Positions 41,619 through 50,689 are shown, counted from the stretch's first letter. The stretch is 64,000 nt of DNA from Streptomyces griseoluteus (GCF_004784465.1 NZ_SRRU01000012.1:62001-126000); one strand, 5' to 3'. Translations and numbers: made by a program. The notes: generated from the sequence alone by a model not told the origin.

Positions 41619-42233
41619 ATGCCCTGGAATCTGAGAGGCACGTACCTGGAGAGCTGCAACTGTGATGTGGTGTGCCCCTGCACCACCTCGGGCCTCACCG
41701 CGCCGGCCGACCATGAGCGCTGCCAGGTGACCTTCGCGTTCCACGTGGACAGCGGGACCGTGGACGGCGTGGACGTCTCCGACCACAGCGTCGCCGTCTT
41801 CATCGACGCACCCCAGGTGATGGCCGAGGGCGGCTGGCAGGTCGCGCTCTACGTCGATGCCTCGGCCGACGAGAGTCAGGCGGAGGCACTGGGCAAGGTC
41901 TTCTCGGGCCAGGCTGGTGGGCCGATGGCGGCGCTCACGCCGCTCATCGGCGAGGTCCTCGGAGTGCAGCGCGTCCCCATCGACTACCGGGACGACGGTC
42001 GCCGCCATGCCGCGCGGGTGGATGACGCCATCGACATCGAGATCGAGGACCAGGTCGCCCCGCAGTTCGGCGAGGACGGTCCGGTGATGGGCCTGACCGG
42101 CATGTTCCATCCTGTGAACAGCACGCTGACGATCGCCCGCTCCACCCGCGCGACGGGCGACGGCGTGTACGGCCGGTCCTGGGACTTCACCGGCGGCAAC
42201 GGACACTCGGCGCCCTTCACGTGGTCCGTATGA
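41619..42233 (+). CDS. DUF1326 domain protein
   Basis: The 204-residue soluble protein has the DUF1326 layout: WNLRGTYLESCNCDVVCPC, a Cys-rich start suitable for metal binding, HVDSGTVDGVDVS and a C-terminal GMFHPVNSTLTIARSTRAT segment. The function of the family is not established. Its stop overlaps the start of a DUF2182 membrane protein (ATGA), a pairing seen repeatedly in bacteria and suggestive of a metal-related soluble/membrane pair. ATG at 41619 with AGGAAGAA upstream. Confidence 0.88.
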   Translation: MPWNLRGTYLESCNCDVVCPCTTSGLTAPADHERCQVTFAFHVDSGTVDGVDVSDHSVAVFIDAPQVMAEGGWQVALYVDASADESQAEALGKVFSGQAGGPMAALTPLIGEVLGVQRVPIDYRDDGRRHAARVDDAIDIEIEDQVAPQFGEDGPVMGLTGMFHPVNSTLTIARSTRATGDGVYGRSWDFTGGNGHSAPFTWSV

Positions 42234-42979
42234 CCGATGGGCCGGTCACCGGCCGCCGAAGGGCGCGCCCTGCCGGGCTTCTGCTGGTAGCCGCGGCCGT
42301 CGCCTGGAGCTGGGTGGTGACGCGCTGGGGAGGGATGCAGGCGACGACCGCCACCATGGGCCTGGGACTGCCCGCTTTCCTGGGCGTGTGGACGCTGATG
42401 ATGGCCGCGATGATGCTGCCCTCCACGGCGCCCGTCGCCGCGCTGTACGCACGCACCATCACCGTGCACCGGTCGAGGCGCATGGTCGCCTTCACCGTCG
42501 CGTACCTGCTCGTCTGGGCCGTGGCCGGGCTGCCCGCGTATGCGCTGGCCATGGGCCTGGGTCGGGCGGCGACCGCGGCGGGGACCGCGGTGGCCGCGGC
42601 CGTGTTCGCGGTCTGTGGCGTCTACCAGTTCACGCCGCTCAAGGACCGTTGCCTGGCGAGGTGCCGCTCGCCGATCGGGCTGATGCTCCGCTACGCCTCG
42701 TACCAGGGACGCTCTCGCGATCTGCGTGCCGGAGCCCACCATGGCGCCTTCTGCCTGGGCTGCTGCTGGTCGCTCATGATGCTGTTGGCGGCGTTCGGTC
42801 TGATGAACCTGTGGGCCATGGTGGTACTGGCTGTCGTGATCACCGCTGAGAAGCTCGCTCCGGCCGGCCGCCTGGTGGCCCGTGCCGTGGGTACCGTCTC
42901 GTTCGCTCTGGCGGCAGCCGTCTTCTGGGTGCCGACGCTGGCTCCGGGTCTCACCGGTGGCGGTATGGCCGGTATGTGA
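42230..42979 (+). CDS. DUF2182 metal-binding-type membrane protein
   Basis: The 249-residue protein has six or seven helices and matches DUF2182 (predicted metal-binding integral membrane protein). Notable are WTLMMAAMMLPSTAPVAAL, CGVYQFTPLKDRCLARCRSP and GAHHGAFCLGCCWSLMMLL, with Met/Cys/His-rich helices. ATG 42230 overlaps the DUF1326 stop by four bases; GTG 42221 is an alternative. Co-translation with DUF1326 indicates a shared task, probably metal handling, which is inference. Confidence 0.86.
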   Translation: MTDGPVTGRRRARPAGLLLVAAAVAWSWVVTRWGGMQATTATMGLGLPAFLGVWTLMMAAMMLPSTAPVAALYARTITVHRSRRMVAFTVAYLLVWAVAGLPAYALAMGLGRAATAAGTAVAAAVFAVCGVYQFTPLKDRCLARCRSPIGLMLRYASYQGRSRDLRAGAHHGAFCLGCCWSLMMLLAAFGLMNLWAMVVLAVVITAEKLAPAGRLVARAVGTVSFALAAAVFWVPTLAPGLTGGGMAGM

Positions 42980-43132
42980 GGGACGGTACCGATCTTCCGG
43001 GTGCGTAAGTCCGGCACATATGTCTTATATGAACGCGAAGGCAACGGATGGGAAGCCAGGCGCCCTGGCCCGTGAGAGCCGGGTGCGCGGGTGTCGGTCG
43101 GCCGGCTGGGCGTGACGGAAGAGGGTGCCGAA

Positions 43133-44602
43133 GTGGTGGAAGCGGCTACGCCGGGCTCCGAGGGCAAGGAGGACGCCGCTGCCCTCGGGGGTTATCAGCA
43201 GGAGCTGAAGCGGACGCTCGGCTCCTTCCAGGTGTTCGCGATCTCGTTCGCCTTCATCTCGGTGGCGGTCGGTATCTTCTCGACGTACGACGACGTGCTG
43301 CAGAACGCGGGGCCGGTGGGGATCTGGCTGTGGGGTGTCGCGACGGTGGGTCAGGTGCTGGTCGCCCTGGTCGTGGCGCAGCTTGCCGGGCGTATCCCGC
43401 TCAGCGGCTCGTCGTACCAGTGGGCCTCACGGCTGGCCAACCCGAAGGTCGGCTGGGGGTTCGGCTGGCTGAGCTTCTGCTACCTGGCCATCGCGGTGGT
43501 GGCGGTCGACAACGCGCTCGCGAGTCAGGCGTTCATGCCTCTCGCCGGTATGGGGCCGGACGAGGACACGGCGCGTGTGATCACGCTGGTGATTCTGCTG
43601 GTTCAGGCCGTGGTCGTGGTGGCTTCCACGCGCCTCGTCAGCCTGATCAACAGCGCCGCGGTGGGGCTGGAGCTGGCGTTGGTCGTGGTGGTGGCGCTCC
43701 TCCTTGCCATCGTGGTGGCGGTCACCGGCCGTGGCGCGGCCGGCAACTTGGTCTCGCGTGGCGTCACCGAGCATGCCCCGCACTACTTCGACGTCGGTGG
43801 CGGGTTGATGATCGCCATGATCATGGGGCTCGCCACGCTGGTCGGTTTCGATTCCGCGGCGAACCTGGCCGAGGAGGCCAAGGACCCCTTCCGCAGCGTC
43901 CCGCGCGCGATCGTGGGGTCCGTCCTGGCGGCCGGTGTGCTGGGCATCGTGTTCCTGATCTGCCTCACCGTGGCGATCGAGGACATCCCCCGGATCACCG
44001 CGAGCGAGTCGCCCGTTGCGGCGATCATGCGGGAGCGACTGGGGCCGCCGATGGAGAGAGTGCTCCTGGCGGCCGTTGCGATCGCGTTCTTCGGCGCCGG
44101 GACGGTGGTGATGACGGCGTGCTCACGGATGGTCTTCGCCATGTCGCGCGACGGGCGTTTCCCTGCCCACCGGCTCATGCGCCGGGTCAGCCCTCGCACG
44201 CAGACGCCGGTCCCCGCGACGGTGCTGATCCTCGTCGTGGGCCTCGTTCTGATGATCGCGCTGCCGGGCGCCGCGCTGCTGAAGCTGATCACGGCGTCCA
44301 CGATCCTTCCGGCGATCATCTACGGTGCGACGATCGTGCTGTATCTGGCGGTGCGCCGCCGTCTGGACCGGAGGAAGGGCGCGTTCGACCTCGGGCGCTT
44401 CGAGATGCCGGTCGCGGTCTGCGCGCTGTTGTGGACGCTCGTGTCACTGTTCGTGCTGGTGTCGCCGGCTGAGGCGCTTGTTCCCGTGCTGATCGTGGTG
44501 GGCCTGCTCGTCGTGGGTGGGCTGTTCTTCGTCGGCCTGCTGCTGTTCGATCGCCCGGCGTTGGAGACCGAGCCGGGCGATGTCAGTGTCTTCGAGCACT
44601 GA
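43133..44602 (+). CDS. APC-family amino-acid permease
   Basis: The 489-residue, 12-helix transporter of the amino acid/choline/GABA subfamily opens after a short tail with LGSFQVFAISFAFISVAVGIF, which differs from the GabP-like pair near the left end. It also contains GSSYQWASRLANPKVGW and FDSAANLAEEAKDPFR, hallmarks of this branch. Substrate unknown; choline, ethanolamine or an amino acid are options. GTG 43133 has GGAAGAGG eight bases upstream; GTG 43091 would add 14 residues. Convergent with the flavin oxidase gene. Confidence 0.88.
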   Translation: MVEAATPGSEGKEDAAALGGYQQELKRTLGSFQVFAISFAFISVAVGIFSTYDDVLQNAGPVGIWLWGVATVGQVLVALVVAQLAGRIPLSGSSYQWASRLANPKVGWGFGWLSFCYLAIAVVAVDNALASQAFMPLAGMGPDEDTARVITLVILLVQAVVVVASTRLVSLINSAAVGLELALVVVVALLLAIVVAVTGRGAAGNLVSRGVTEHAPHYFDVGGGLMIAMIMGLATLVGFDSAANLAEEAKDPFRSVPRAIVGSVLAAGVLGIVFLICLTVAIEDIPRITASESPVAAIMRERLGPPMERVLLAAVAIAFFGAGTVVMTACSRMVFAMSRDGRFPAHRLMRRVSPRTQTPVPATVLILVVGLVLMIALPGAALLKLITASTILPAIIYGATIVLYLAVRRRLDRRKGAFDLGRFEMPVAVCALLWTLVSLFVLVSPAEALVPVLIVVGLLVVGGLFFVGLLLFDRPALETEPGDVSVFEH

Positions 44603-44631
44603 CATCACCCCGGTCGCCTGATGGTGGCCGG

Positions 44632-45996
44632 TCAGCAGAATGCGGGCGGGATGCTCTGTTCGTACTGAAACACGTTCCCGGGGTCGTACTTCGCCTTGAT
44701 CTTGCGCAGCCGGTCGAAGTTGTCCCCCCAGTAGGCGGTCTCCCAGTTCTGCGTCCCGACGTTCGGGACGTTGGCGTAGGCACCGTTCACGTAGGGCCGC
44801 AGTGCCTGGCTGAACTCGGCGATCCAGGCCTGGGCCCGCGGAGTCAGTTCGTCGCCGCTGCCCGGTACTCCGCGTTTTCCCCAGCCGGCTCCGGGCTCGG
44901 AGTAGAAGAGCGCGTCACGGTGGGGGAACGACGTGCCACCGCGGGGGCTCTTCCTGACGGCCCCGCCGAAGGCCTGGGTGAAGAAGTTGCTGTCATCCGT
45001 AGGTGCGTCACGCATGAACGAGGCGATCACGCTGATCGCTGTCCTCGGGAACGGTGTGCTGGTGAACTGCGAGCAGAACTTCCAGTTCGCGGGCTCGTCC
45101 TCGGTCGGGATCTGGAACGCCGCGTACACGTCGCCCCAGTTGCCGACCCGCACCGTGATGGTGGGGTCACCGACCGACAGGACCGGAGCCAGCACCTTCT
45201 TCGTCTCCGCTGGTGTTCCATCCGCGAGGACGGCGAACATCAGGATCCGGTTCCTGCGGATTTCGAGCTGTGCGCCCAGGCGGTCGTCGGCGGCCGGCGC
45301 CGTGCGCTGCCACGCCTCGAAGACCTCTTGCAGGTCCCCGATGCCGTCCCACGCCGCTTGCAGGTAGGTGACGCTCGCCAGTGGAGTCAGCTGGTAGGTC
45401 AGGGACGTCACGATCCCGAAGTTGCCGTTGCCTGCCCCACGGAGGGCCCAGAGCAGGTCCGAGTGGTTCTCCAGGTCGGTGGTGATCACCTTGGCGCAGT
45501 CATCGCCTTCCGGGACGACGATCTCGGCGCCGACCAGGCTGTCACAGGCCATGCCGAGGTAGCGGGTGAGGAAGCCGAAACCGCCTCCGAGCGTCGCGCC
45601 GGACAGGCCGACGCTTCCCTCGGTTCCGGTCGTCACTGCGAGGTTCTTCTTCGCGAGGGCGGTCACCGCTTCCAGCTGGCTGAGCCCGGCGCCAACCGTC
45701 GCCGTGCGAGCGGTGGTGTCGATACGGACCGACTTCAGTTCGCTGACATCGATCACGATGCCGTTGTCCACGTTCGACCAGCCCTCAAGGCTGTGGCCGC
45801 CGCTCCGCACCCGCAGCGCCACGTCGTGCTGTCGTGCCCAGGTGAGGGCGTTGACCACGTCCTGAGCCTGCTGGGCGTAGACGATGACCAAGGGATGGTG
45901 GACGAACAACTCGTCCCAACCCCGGCTGGCCTCGGCGTAGTCGGGGTCGTCGGGACGAACGATGCGTCCGGTCAGCCTTGCTCGCGGGCACGTCAT
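44632..45996 (-). CDS. FAD-linked oxidase with BBE (berberine bridge) domain
   Basis: The 454-residue protein has an FAD_binding_4 domain (residues about 30-170) and a C-terminal BBE domain ending with YYG-like WGDNFDRLRKIKAKYDPGNVF. The conserved RSGGHSLEG provides the His for 8-alpha-histidyl FAD linkage. The position that carries the second flavin-linking Cys in bicovalent members is Glu here (TGTEGSVGL), so single attachment is expected. Such enzymes oxidise sugars, alcohols or natural-product intermediates. ATG 45996 (MTCPRARLTG) has AAGGA nine bases upstream; GTG 46017 is an alternative. Confidence 0.9.
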   Translation of the reverse strand: MTCPRARLTGRIVRPDDPDYAEASRGWDELFVHHPLVIVYAQQAQDVVNALTWARQHDVALRVRSGGHSLEGWSNVDNGIVIDVSELKSVRIDTTARTATVGAGLSQLEAVTALAKKNLAVTTGTEGSVGLSGATLGGGFGFLTRYLGMACDSLVGAEIVVPEGDDCAKVITTDLENHSDLLWALRGAGNGNFGIVTSLTYQLTPLASVTYLQAAWDGIGDLQEVFEAWQRTAPAADDRLGAQLEIRRNRILMFAVLADGTPAETKKVLAPVLSVGDPTITVRVGNWGDVYAAFQIPTEDEPANWKFCSQFTSTPFPRTAISVIASFMRDAPTDDSNFFTQAFGGAVRKSPRGGTSFPHRDALFYSEPGAGWGKRGVPGSGDELTPRAQAWIAEFSQALRPYVNGAYANVPNVGTQNWETAYWGDNFDRLRKIKAKYDPGNVFQYEQSIPPAFC

Positions 45997-46147
45997 GCTC
46001 TCGGTTCCTTCGCTCACGGCACTGAGGCGGTCTGCGTCCTCTCTTCATGGATGATTTGCGCGAAGCGGACAGTAGCGAGGGTGAGCACGGCAGCCAGTGC
46101 CGACACGCTGGCCACCAGGGCCGAGAGCCGAGGCCGGCAGGACACGG

Positions 46148-46182
46148 CGAAGGGCCCACCGGATGATCCGGTGGGCCCTTCG
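46148..46182. terminator. terminator beyond DUF805 gene
   Basis: CGAAGGGCCCACCGGAT (46148-46164) is complementary to 46166-46182, almost loopless. It lies 18 bases beyond the DUF805 stop on the minus strand and separates it from the flavin oxidase promoter. Confidence 0.85.
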
Positions 46183-46199
46183 TTGTGGCTGAGCCGGCG

Positions 46200-46553
46200 T
46201 CAGACCGCCGGGGCGTACTTCGGGTTGGGGCCGTACTCGTTGGCCTCCGGCTTGCCCTCCGAGGCGAGGAAGACGAGCAGGATGATGAATCCGACCAGCG
46301 GGATCAGCGAGATCAGGACCCACCAGCCGGAGCGGCCCGTGTCGTGCAGGCGGCGGACCGCGACGGCGAGGCCCGGGATCAGGACGGCGAGGCCGTAGAC
46401 GAGCTGGAGGACCTGGGTGTCCAGGGCCGCGTCCACGATCGCCAGCACGATGGTGATGATCAGGTTGAACAGGAAGAACATCCAGTATTCCTGCCGCCGC
46501 GCGCGACCGCTGAACACCGCGTACTTCTTGAGCACGTCCACGTACCAGTGCAT
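46200..46553 (-). CDS. DUF805 small membrane protein
   Basis: The 117-residue protein has three or four helices and the DUF805 signature: YAVFSGRARRQEYWMFFLF near the start, then RRLHDTGRSGWWVLISLIPLVG and a polar tail EGKPEANEYGPNP. Function unknown; often described as an inner-membrane protein of the YhaH family. ATG 46553 (MHWYVDVLKKY) has a GGGGGG run upstream; the 22 codons before it in the longer frame are not family sequence. Confidence 0.92.
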   Translation of the reverse strand: MHWYVDVLKKYAVFSGRARRQEYWMFFLFNLIITIVLAIVDAALDTQVLQLVYGLAVLIPGLAVAVRRLHDTGRSGWWVLISLIPLVGFIILLVFLASEGKPEANEYGPNPKYAPAV

Positions 46554-46683
46554 TTTCGTCCCCCCAGGGAAGTGCGTGATTGGTCTCCCATGGAAGCAGC
46601 AGCCCTGGCCGGAATCCATAACTTTGGCGTGATCAGATCAAGGCGTTACGTGCCCGCAGCCGTACGGTGATCAAACCCGCTCC

Positions 46684-47925
46684 TCACACCGTGCCGGCGG
46701 TCGCCAGCCGGGCGTCCAGCCAGTCGAAGACCCGCTCCTCGAACAGCGCCCGCCCCAGCGGCTCGCAGTGCAGGTGCGCTCCCTCCTCCTCGGTGAAGCG
46801 CACCAGTTCCTTGGGGCCGGGCAGCGCGTCGTACAACTGCTCCGACGCGCCGGGCCAGAAGCGCTCGCCCTCCGGGTCGGTGATCAGCAGCGGGGTGGTG
46901 ATGTGGTCCACGACGCGGGTGAGGTCCTGCCGGGACACCTCGGTCAGCAGGTCGTACCGCGAGACCTCGCACAGCAGGTCGTAGGGCCTCTCCACCCCGT
47001 ACGGCTTGGCCCGCCAGTGCCACGTCGCGGCCAGCGCCGGGTTCTGTTCCAGCGCCTCCCCGATGATCGCGTCGAAGGCGTCCCGGTCCCCGGACTCCCA
47101 CAGCGCGCGCAGGTCCGGCCCGAGGTGCTGCCACCAGCTCTCCGCGACCCGCACCACCCCCGGATCGGCGACCGCCGCCGCGAGCCGGTGCTCGAAGGCC
47201 AGCGCGCGCGGCACCCAGTAGCCGGCCTGGCTGATCCCGGCCAGCGCGATACGCCGTGGGTCGACGTCGGGGCGGGCGAGGAGGAAGTCCACGACCGGGG
47301 TGATGACGTTCTCCCAGTCCGGCCGGAAGGTGACCCCCCGCTCGAAGAGCATCGACTGCTGGCCGGGCCCGTCGAAGAGCAGGACGCGGTACCCCCGCTC
47401 CACCGCCGGGGCGCCGAGCATCGTCCAGGTCGCGCTGAGCGGTCCGTCGCTGCCGTTGTTGGCGATCAGCGTCGGCAGCGGCTCGTCCGTGCCGGGCGGG
47501 CTGACCAGATAGCCGGGGAGCGTCGTGCCCTCGTACGGGATCGACACCGGCTCGGCGGGCGGGTCCAGGGCCAGCAGGAACCGGTCGAGGCAGGCCCGGT
47601 GCTCGGTGAACGCCTCCGCCGCCCGCTTCTCCGCGTCCGGTACCGCGTCCACGCCCACCATCGCGGTGCCCAGATAGCCGGCCGCGCGCAGCCACCCCTC
47701 GCGGGCGCTCACCGGGTGACCGGCCGCCGCGCACTCCTCCGCCTCCACCCGCACGCGGCGCCCCAGGTCCAGCCAGGCGTCGAACCACGCCTGCCCGTCG
47801 CCGCCCGCCACCGACGCGGCGGTGCTGAGCACTTCGCCCGCGTCGGCTCCCTGCCGCCACACCGACCCGAGGGCGAGCAGGATCTCGAAGTTGAACTGGT
47901 CGTTCTCGCTGAAGCGATACGTCAT
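46684..47925 (-). CDS. alpha/beta hydrolase (FrsA / pseudooxynicotine hydrolase-like)
   Basis: The 413-residue enzyme has a helical N-terminal cap (about 1-130) and an alpha/beta-hydrolase core. The nucleophile elbow is GISQAGYW with Ser. The acid is probably Asp in LLITDPEGERFWPG and the base His in EEGAHLHCEP. The layout resembles 2,6-dihydroxypseudooxynicotine hydrolase and dipeptidyl-aminopeptidase/acylaminoacyl-peptidase-like esterases. Substrate unknown. ATG 47925 (MTYRFSENDQFNFEILLALG) is the conserved family start. Divergent from the next gene, with a 183-bp shared promoter region. Confidence 0.88.
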   Translation of the reverse strand: MTYRFSENDQFNFEILLALGSVWRQGADAGEVLSTAASVAGGDGQAWFDAWLDLGRRVRVEAEECAAAGHPVSAREGWLRAAGYLGTAMVGVDAVPDAEKRAAEAFTEHRACLDRFLLALDPPAEPVSIPYEGTTLPGYLVSPPGTDEPLPTLIANNGSDGPLSATWTMLGAPAVERGYRVLLFDGPGQQSMLFERGVTFRPDWENVITPVVDFLLARPDVDPRRIALAGISQAGYWVPRALAFEHRLAAAVADPGVVRVAESWWQHLGPDLRALWESGDRDAFDAIIGEALEQNPALAATWHWRAKPYGVERPYDLLCEVSRYDLLTEVSRQDLTRVVDHITTPLLITDPEGERFWPGASEQLYDALPGPKELVRFTEEEGAHLHCEPLGRALFEERVFDWLDARLATAGTV

Positions 47926-48108
47926 GACGGCTCCGGGACATACCGAGCGAACCCCTTGCTGGTCCGGACCGCACCTCCCACGGTAAGTGCCCGCCCGCCA
48001 CCCCGCACCACGGGCGGGCGGCGTGCGGGCGGTGCGGCGCGGCGTGACGATGGGAGGGGGCGGCCCGCGGCTTCCCACGACGGCACACCATCAGGAGAGG
48101 ACGTCCTC

Positions 48109-48702
48109 ATGGTTGAGCAGGCGACCACGGAACAGACCACCCCCGACAAGAAGCCGCTCGGCACCGCGAGCGTGTTCCTCTCCTTCGTCCCCTGGATCAT
48201 CTTCGGCGTGGTGGCCAGTCCCAGCACCTGGGAGTACGCGGCCCTCTTGCTGTCCGCCCAGGACCTGCTGCAGGGCAGGATCCGCATCCTGGACGCGGCC
48301 GGCATCGTGTTCTTCGCGGTCCTCTCCGTCCTCGCCCTCGCCCTGAACCGCGCGGACCTGCTCTGGCTGGAGACCTACGCCCAGGTCATCTCCAACGGCC
48401 TGGTCGCCGTCATCGCCTTCGCGTCGCTGCTCCACGACCCCTTCACCGCCCAGTACGCCCGCGAGTCGACCCCGCGCCAGTACTGGGACTCGCCCGTCTT
48501 CCGGCACATCAACCGGGTGCTCACCACGTACTGGGGCGTCACCTTCGCCGTCATGACGGCCTCCACCTGGCTGGCCATCCACTTCCCCGGCCAGGACGAC
48601 TGGTTCAACTGGGTCATCCCCGTCGTCCTGCTGGTGATCGCGGTGAAGTTCACCCAGCGCTACCCGGAGACGTACAAGTCCCGCGCGGTTCCCGCGGGCT
48701 GA
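48109..48702 (+). CDS. multi-pass membrane protein of unknown function
   Basis: The 197-residue protein has a polar N terminus (EQATTEQTTPDKKPLG) and five or six helices (VFLSFVPWIIFGVVASPSTW, AGIVFFAVLSVLALALNR, INRVLTTYWGVTFAVMTAST, WVIPVVLLVIAVKF). The overall look recalls septation protein A-type membrane proteins, but that is a weak resemblance. ATG 48109 is supported by AGGAGAGG eight bases upstream; longer in-frame sequence from 46768 overlaps the opposite-strand hydrolase and is spurious. Confidence 0.75.
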   Translation: MVEQATTEQTTPDKKPLGTASVFLSFVPWIIFGVVASPSTWEYAALLLSAQDLLQGRIRILDAAGIVFFAVLSVLALALNRADLLWLETYAQVISNGLVAVIAFASLLHDPFTAQYARESTPRQYWDSPVFRHINRVLTTYWGVTFAVMTASTWLAIHFPGQDDWFNWVIPVVLLVIAVKFTQRYPETYKSRAVPAG

Positions 48703-48741
48703 AAAGGCATCCAAAAGCGGGTCAGTGGCGTCCATGAGGGT

Positions 48742-49866
48742 ATGGACCTCGACAAGCCGCCCGCGCCACAGCCCCCGGAGGGCTGCCTCGTCGTCGCCCT
48801 CCGGCTGCCCGTCCGGATCGTCGTGCTGGTGCTCGTGGTGCCGGTACGGCTCGCGTGGGACGCGCTGGTCGCGGCCCGAAGGTTCCTGCACGCCACCGTG
48901 CTGCGGCCCCTCGGCCGCGCGCTGCGCTGGGCCGGCCGGGCCCTGTTCGTCTGGCCCTTCGTGGCGCTGTGGCGCTGGGTGCTGGTCCCGGTCGGCACCG
49001 CACTGAGGTGGCTCGGCCACGTGCTGGTCGTCGCACCGCTGTGCCGGCTCCACGCCCATCTCCTGACCCCCCTGGGCCACGCACTGCGCTGGGCCGCGCG
49101 GGGTGTGGTCACCTGTCTCCTGGCACCGGTCGGCCGGGGCCTGGCCTGGCTCGCGCGGGGTGTGGTCACCCATCTCCTGGCACCGGTGGGCCGGGGCCTT
49201 GCCTGGCTCGCGCGGGGCGCCGGCGCGCTGCTGGCCGCCGTCGGGCTCGGGGTGTTCACCGGCGCCGCCTGGCTCGTCCGGTACCTGCTCGTCGTCCCCG
49301 CCCGGTGGCTGTACGTCCACGTACTTGGCCCGGTCGGGCGGGCGCTGCTGTGGGTGGCCGAGGCCCTGGTCACCGGGGCCGGGGCGGTCCTGTACTGGAC
49401 GGCGCGCATCCTGTTCGTGCTGCCCGCCCTCGCGGTGTGGCGCTGGGTGCTGGCCCCCGTGGGCCGGGTGCTGGCCGTGGTCGCGCGGGAGGTCGTCGAC
49501 GCGCTCGGGCACGCCTGGCGGGTCGCCGGGCACCTCTCCCGTGTCGTCGGCCGCGCCCTGGGGACCCTCTTCCGGTGGATCTTCGTGGAGCCCGCCCGCT
49601 GGGTGTACCGGACCGTCCTCACCCCGGTCGGACACGTCGTACGGGACGTGGTGCTGCGGCCCGCGGCACGGGCCGCGCGCGAGGTGGGACGGGTCACCCG
49701 GCTGACCCTCGCCGCCGCCCGCGAGACCCTGCGCGAGACCCGCCGGGACCTGCGCCGGGCCCTCTTCGGAGAGCCCCGGCAGCAGCCCGCGGTGGACCGG
49801 CGGGAACCTCCGGCGCGCGATCCACGTACTCTTGGTAGCAGTACGACCGTTCTCACGAAGGACTAG
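48742..49866 (+). CDS. Trp/Arg-rich repeat protein, membrane-associated, unknown function
   Basis: The 374-residue protein is composed of imperfect repeats of about 19 residues such as RGVVTCLLAPVGRGLAWLA. Two adjacent copies are almost identical at the DNA level (57-bp period, about 49100-49214). Trp, Arg, Val and Leu dominate; segments are amphipathic or hydrophobic with regularly placed Arg, suggesting membrane surface or membrane insertion. The C-terminal 60 residues are charged (RETLRETRRDLRRALFGE). No known domain recognised. ATG 48742 is just downstream of the 197-residue membrane protein. Confidence 0.65.
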   Translation: MDLDKPPAPQPPEGCLVVALRLPVRIVVLVLVVPVRLAWDALVAARRFLHATVLRPLGRALRWAGRALFVWPFVALWRWVLVPVGTALRWLGHVLVVAPLCRLHAHLLTPLGHALRWAARGVVTCLLAPVGRGLAWLARGVVTHLLAPVGRGLAWLARGAGALLAAVGLGVFTGAAWLVRYLLVVPARWLYVHVLGPVGRALLWVAEALVTGAGAVLYWTARILFVLPALAVWRWVLAPVGRVLAVVAREVVDALGHAWRVAGHLSRVVGRALGTLFRWIFVEPARWVYRTVLTPVGHVVRDVVLRPAARAAREVGRVTRLTLAAARETLRETRRDLRRALFGEPRQQPAVDRREPPARDPRTLGSSTTVLTKD

Positions 49867-49870
49867 GACA

Positions 49871-50689
49871 CTGGGCAAGCGACAGCCCGAAGGCCCGCCG
49901 CCCGCACCCGCGGTGCAGCGCATCAGACTGCGTTACACCAAGCGCGGCCGCCTCCGGTTCACCAGCCACCGTGACTTCCAGCGCGCCTTCGAGCGCGCGT
50001 TGCGCCGCGCCGAGGTACCCATGGCGTACTCGGCGGGGTTCACGCCGCACCCGAAGGTGTCGTACGCCAATGCCGCACCCACCGGCACGGGCAGTGAGGC
50101 GGAGTACCTGGAGATCGCGCTGACCGCACCGCGTGACCCGGGCACGCTGCGCGCCCTGCTCGACGAGTCGATGCCCGCCGGGCTCGACATCGTCGACGCT
50201 GTGGAGGGCCGCACCTCGGGGCTGGCCGACCGGCTCACCGCCTCCGTGTGGGAGCTGCGGCTGGACGGCGTGGCCCCCGGGGAGGCCCGGGCCGCCACCG
50301 AGGCGTTCATGGCGGCGGAGACGGTTCAGGTGCAGCGGATGGCCAAGAACGGCGTCCGTACGTTCGACGCCCGCGCCGCCGTCGTCACCCTGGAAACGCG
50401 GGACGAGTCGGCTGATAGGCCCAGCGACCGGCCCTGTGCGATACTGCGCCTGGTTGTTCGGCACGTGACGCCTGCCGTACGACCCGACGACGTCCTGTCC
50501 GGTCTTCGCGCCGTGGCCGACCTGGCGCCGCCGGTCCCCGCAGCGGTGACCAGGCTGGCGCAGGGGCTGTTCGATGAAGAGACCGGCACGGTGACCGACC
50601 CGCTCGCGCCCGACCGCGAGGCAGCCACGGCCCCGAAGGCCGAACCCGCTGCCGCCGCGACGGTGCTGGCGCCGGAAGGTCCCGCGTAG
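49871..50689 (+). CDS. radical SAM-linked protein (TIGR03936/DUF2344)
   Basis: The 272-residue partner of the TIGR03960 radical SAM protein. Conserved core VQRIRLRYTKRGRLRFTSHRDF then FERALRRAEVPMAYSAGFTPHPK and the GTGSEAEYLEI motif. In many actinobacteria it directly follows the radical SAM gene and precedes rne; here the partner lies 13.7 kb upstream. The best-supported start is CTG 49871 (LGKRQPEGPPP), with AAGGA eight bases before it; TTG 49832 and GTG 49913 are alternatives. Function unknown. Confidence 0.88.
   Translation: MGKRQPEGPPPAPAVQRIRLRYTKRGRLRFTSHRDFQRAFERALRRAEVPMAYSAGFTPHPKVSYANAAPTGTGSEAEYLEIALTAPRDPGTLRALLDESMPAGLDIVDAVEGRTSGLADRLTASVWELRLDGVAPGEARAATEAFMAAETVQVQRMAKNGVRTFDARAAVVTLETRDESADRPSDRPCAILRLVVRHVTPAVRPDDVLSGLRAVADLAPPVPAAVTRLAQGLFDEETGTVTDPLAPDREAATAPKAEPAAAATVLAPEGPA

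Noticed and set aside
46768..48108. In-frame upstream extension making the 197-residue membrane protein 644 residues long
   Set aside because: The extra part is antisense to the alpha/beta hydrolase and has no membrane-protein or other family features; the internal ATG has a strong ribosome-binding site.
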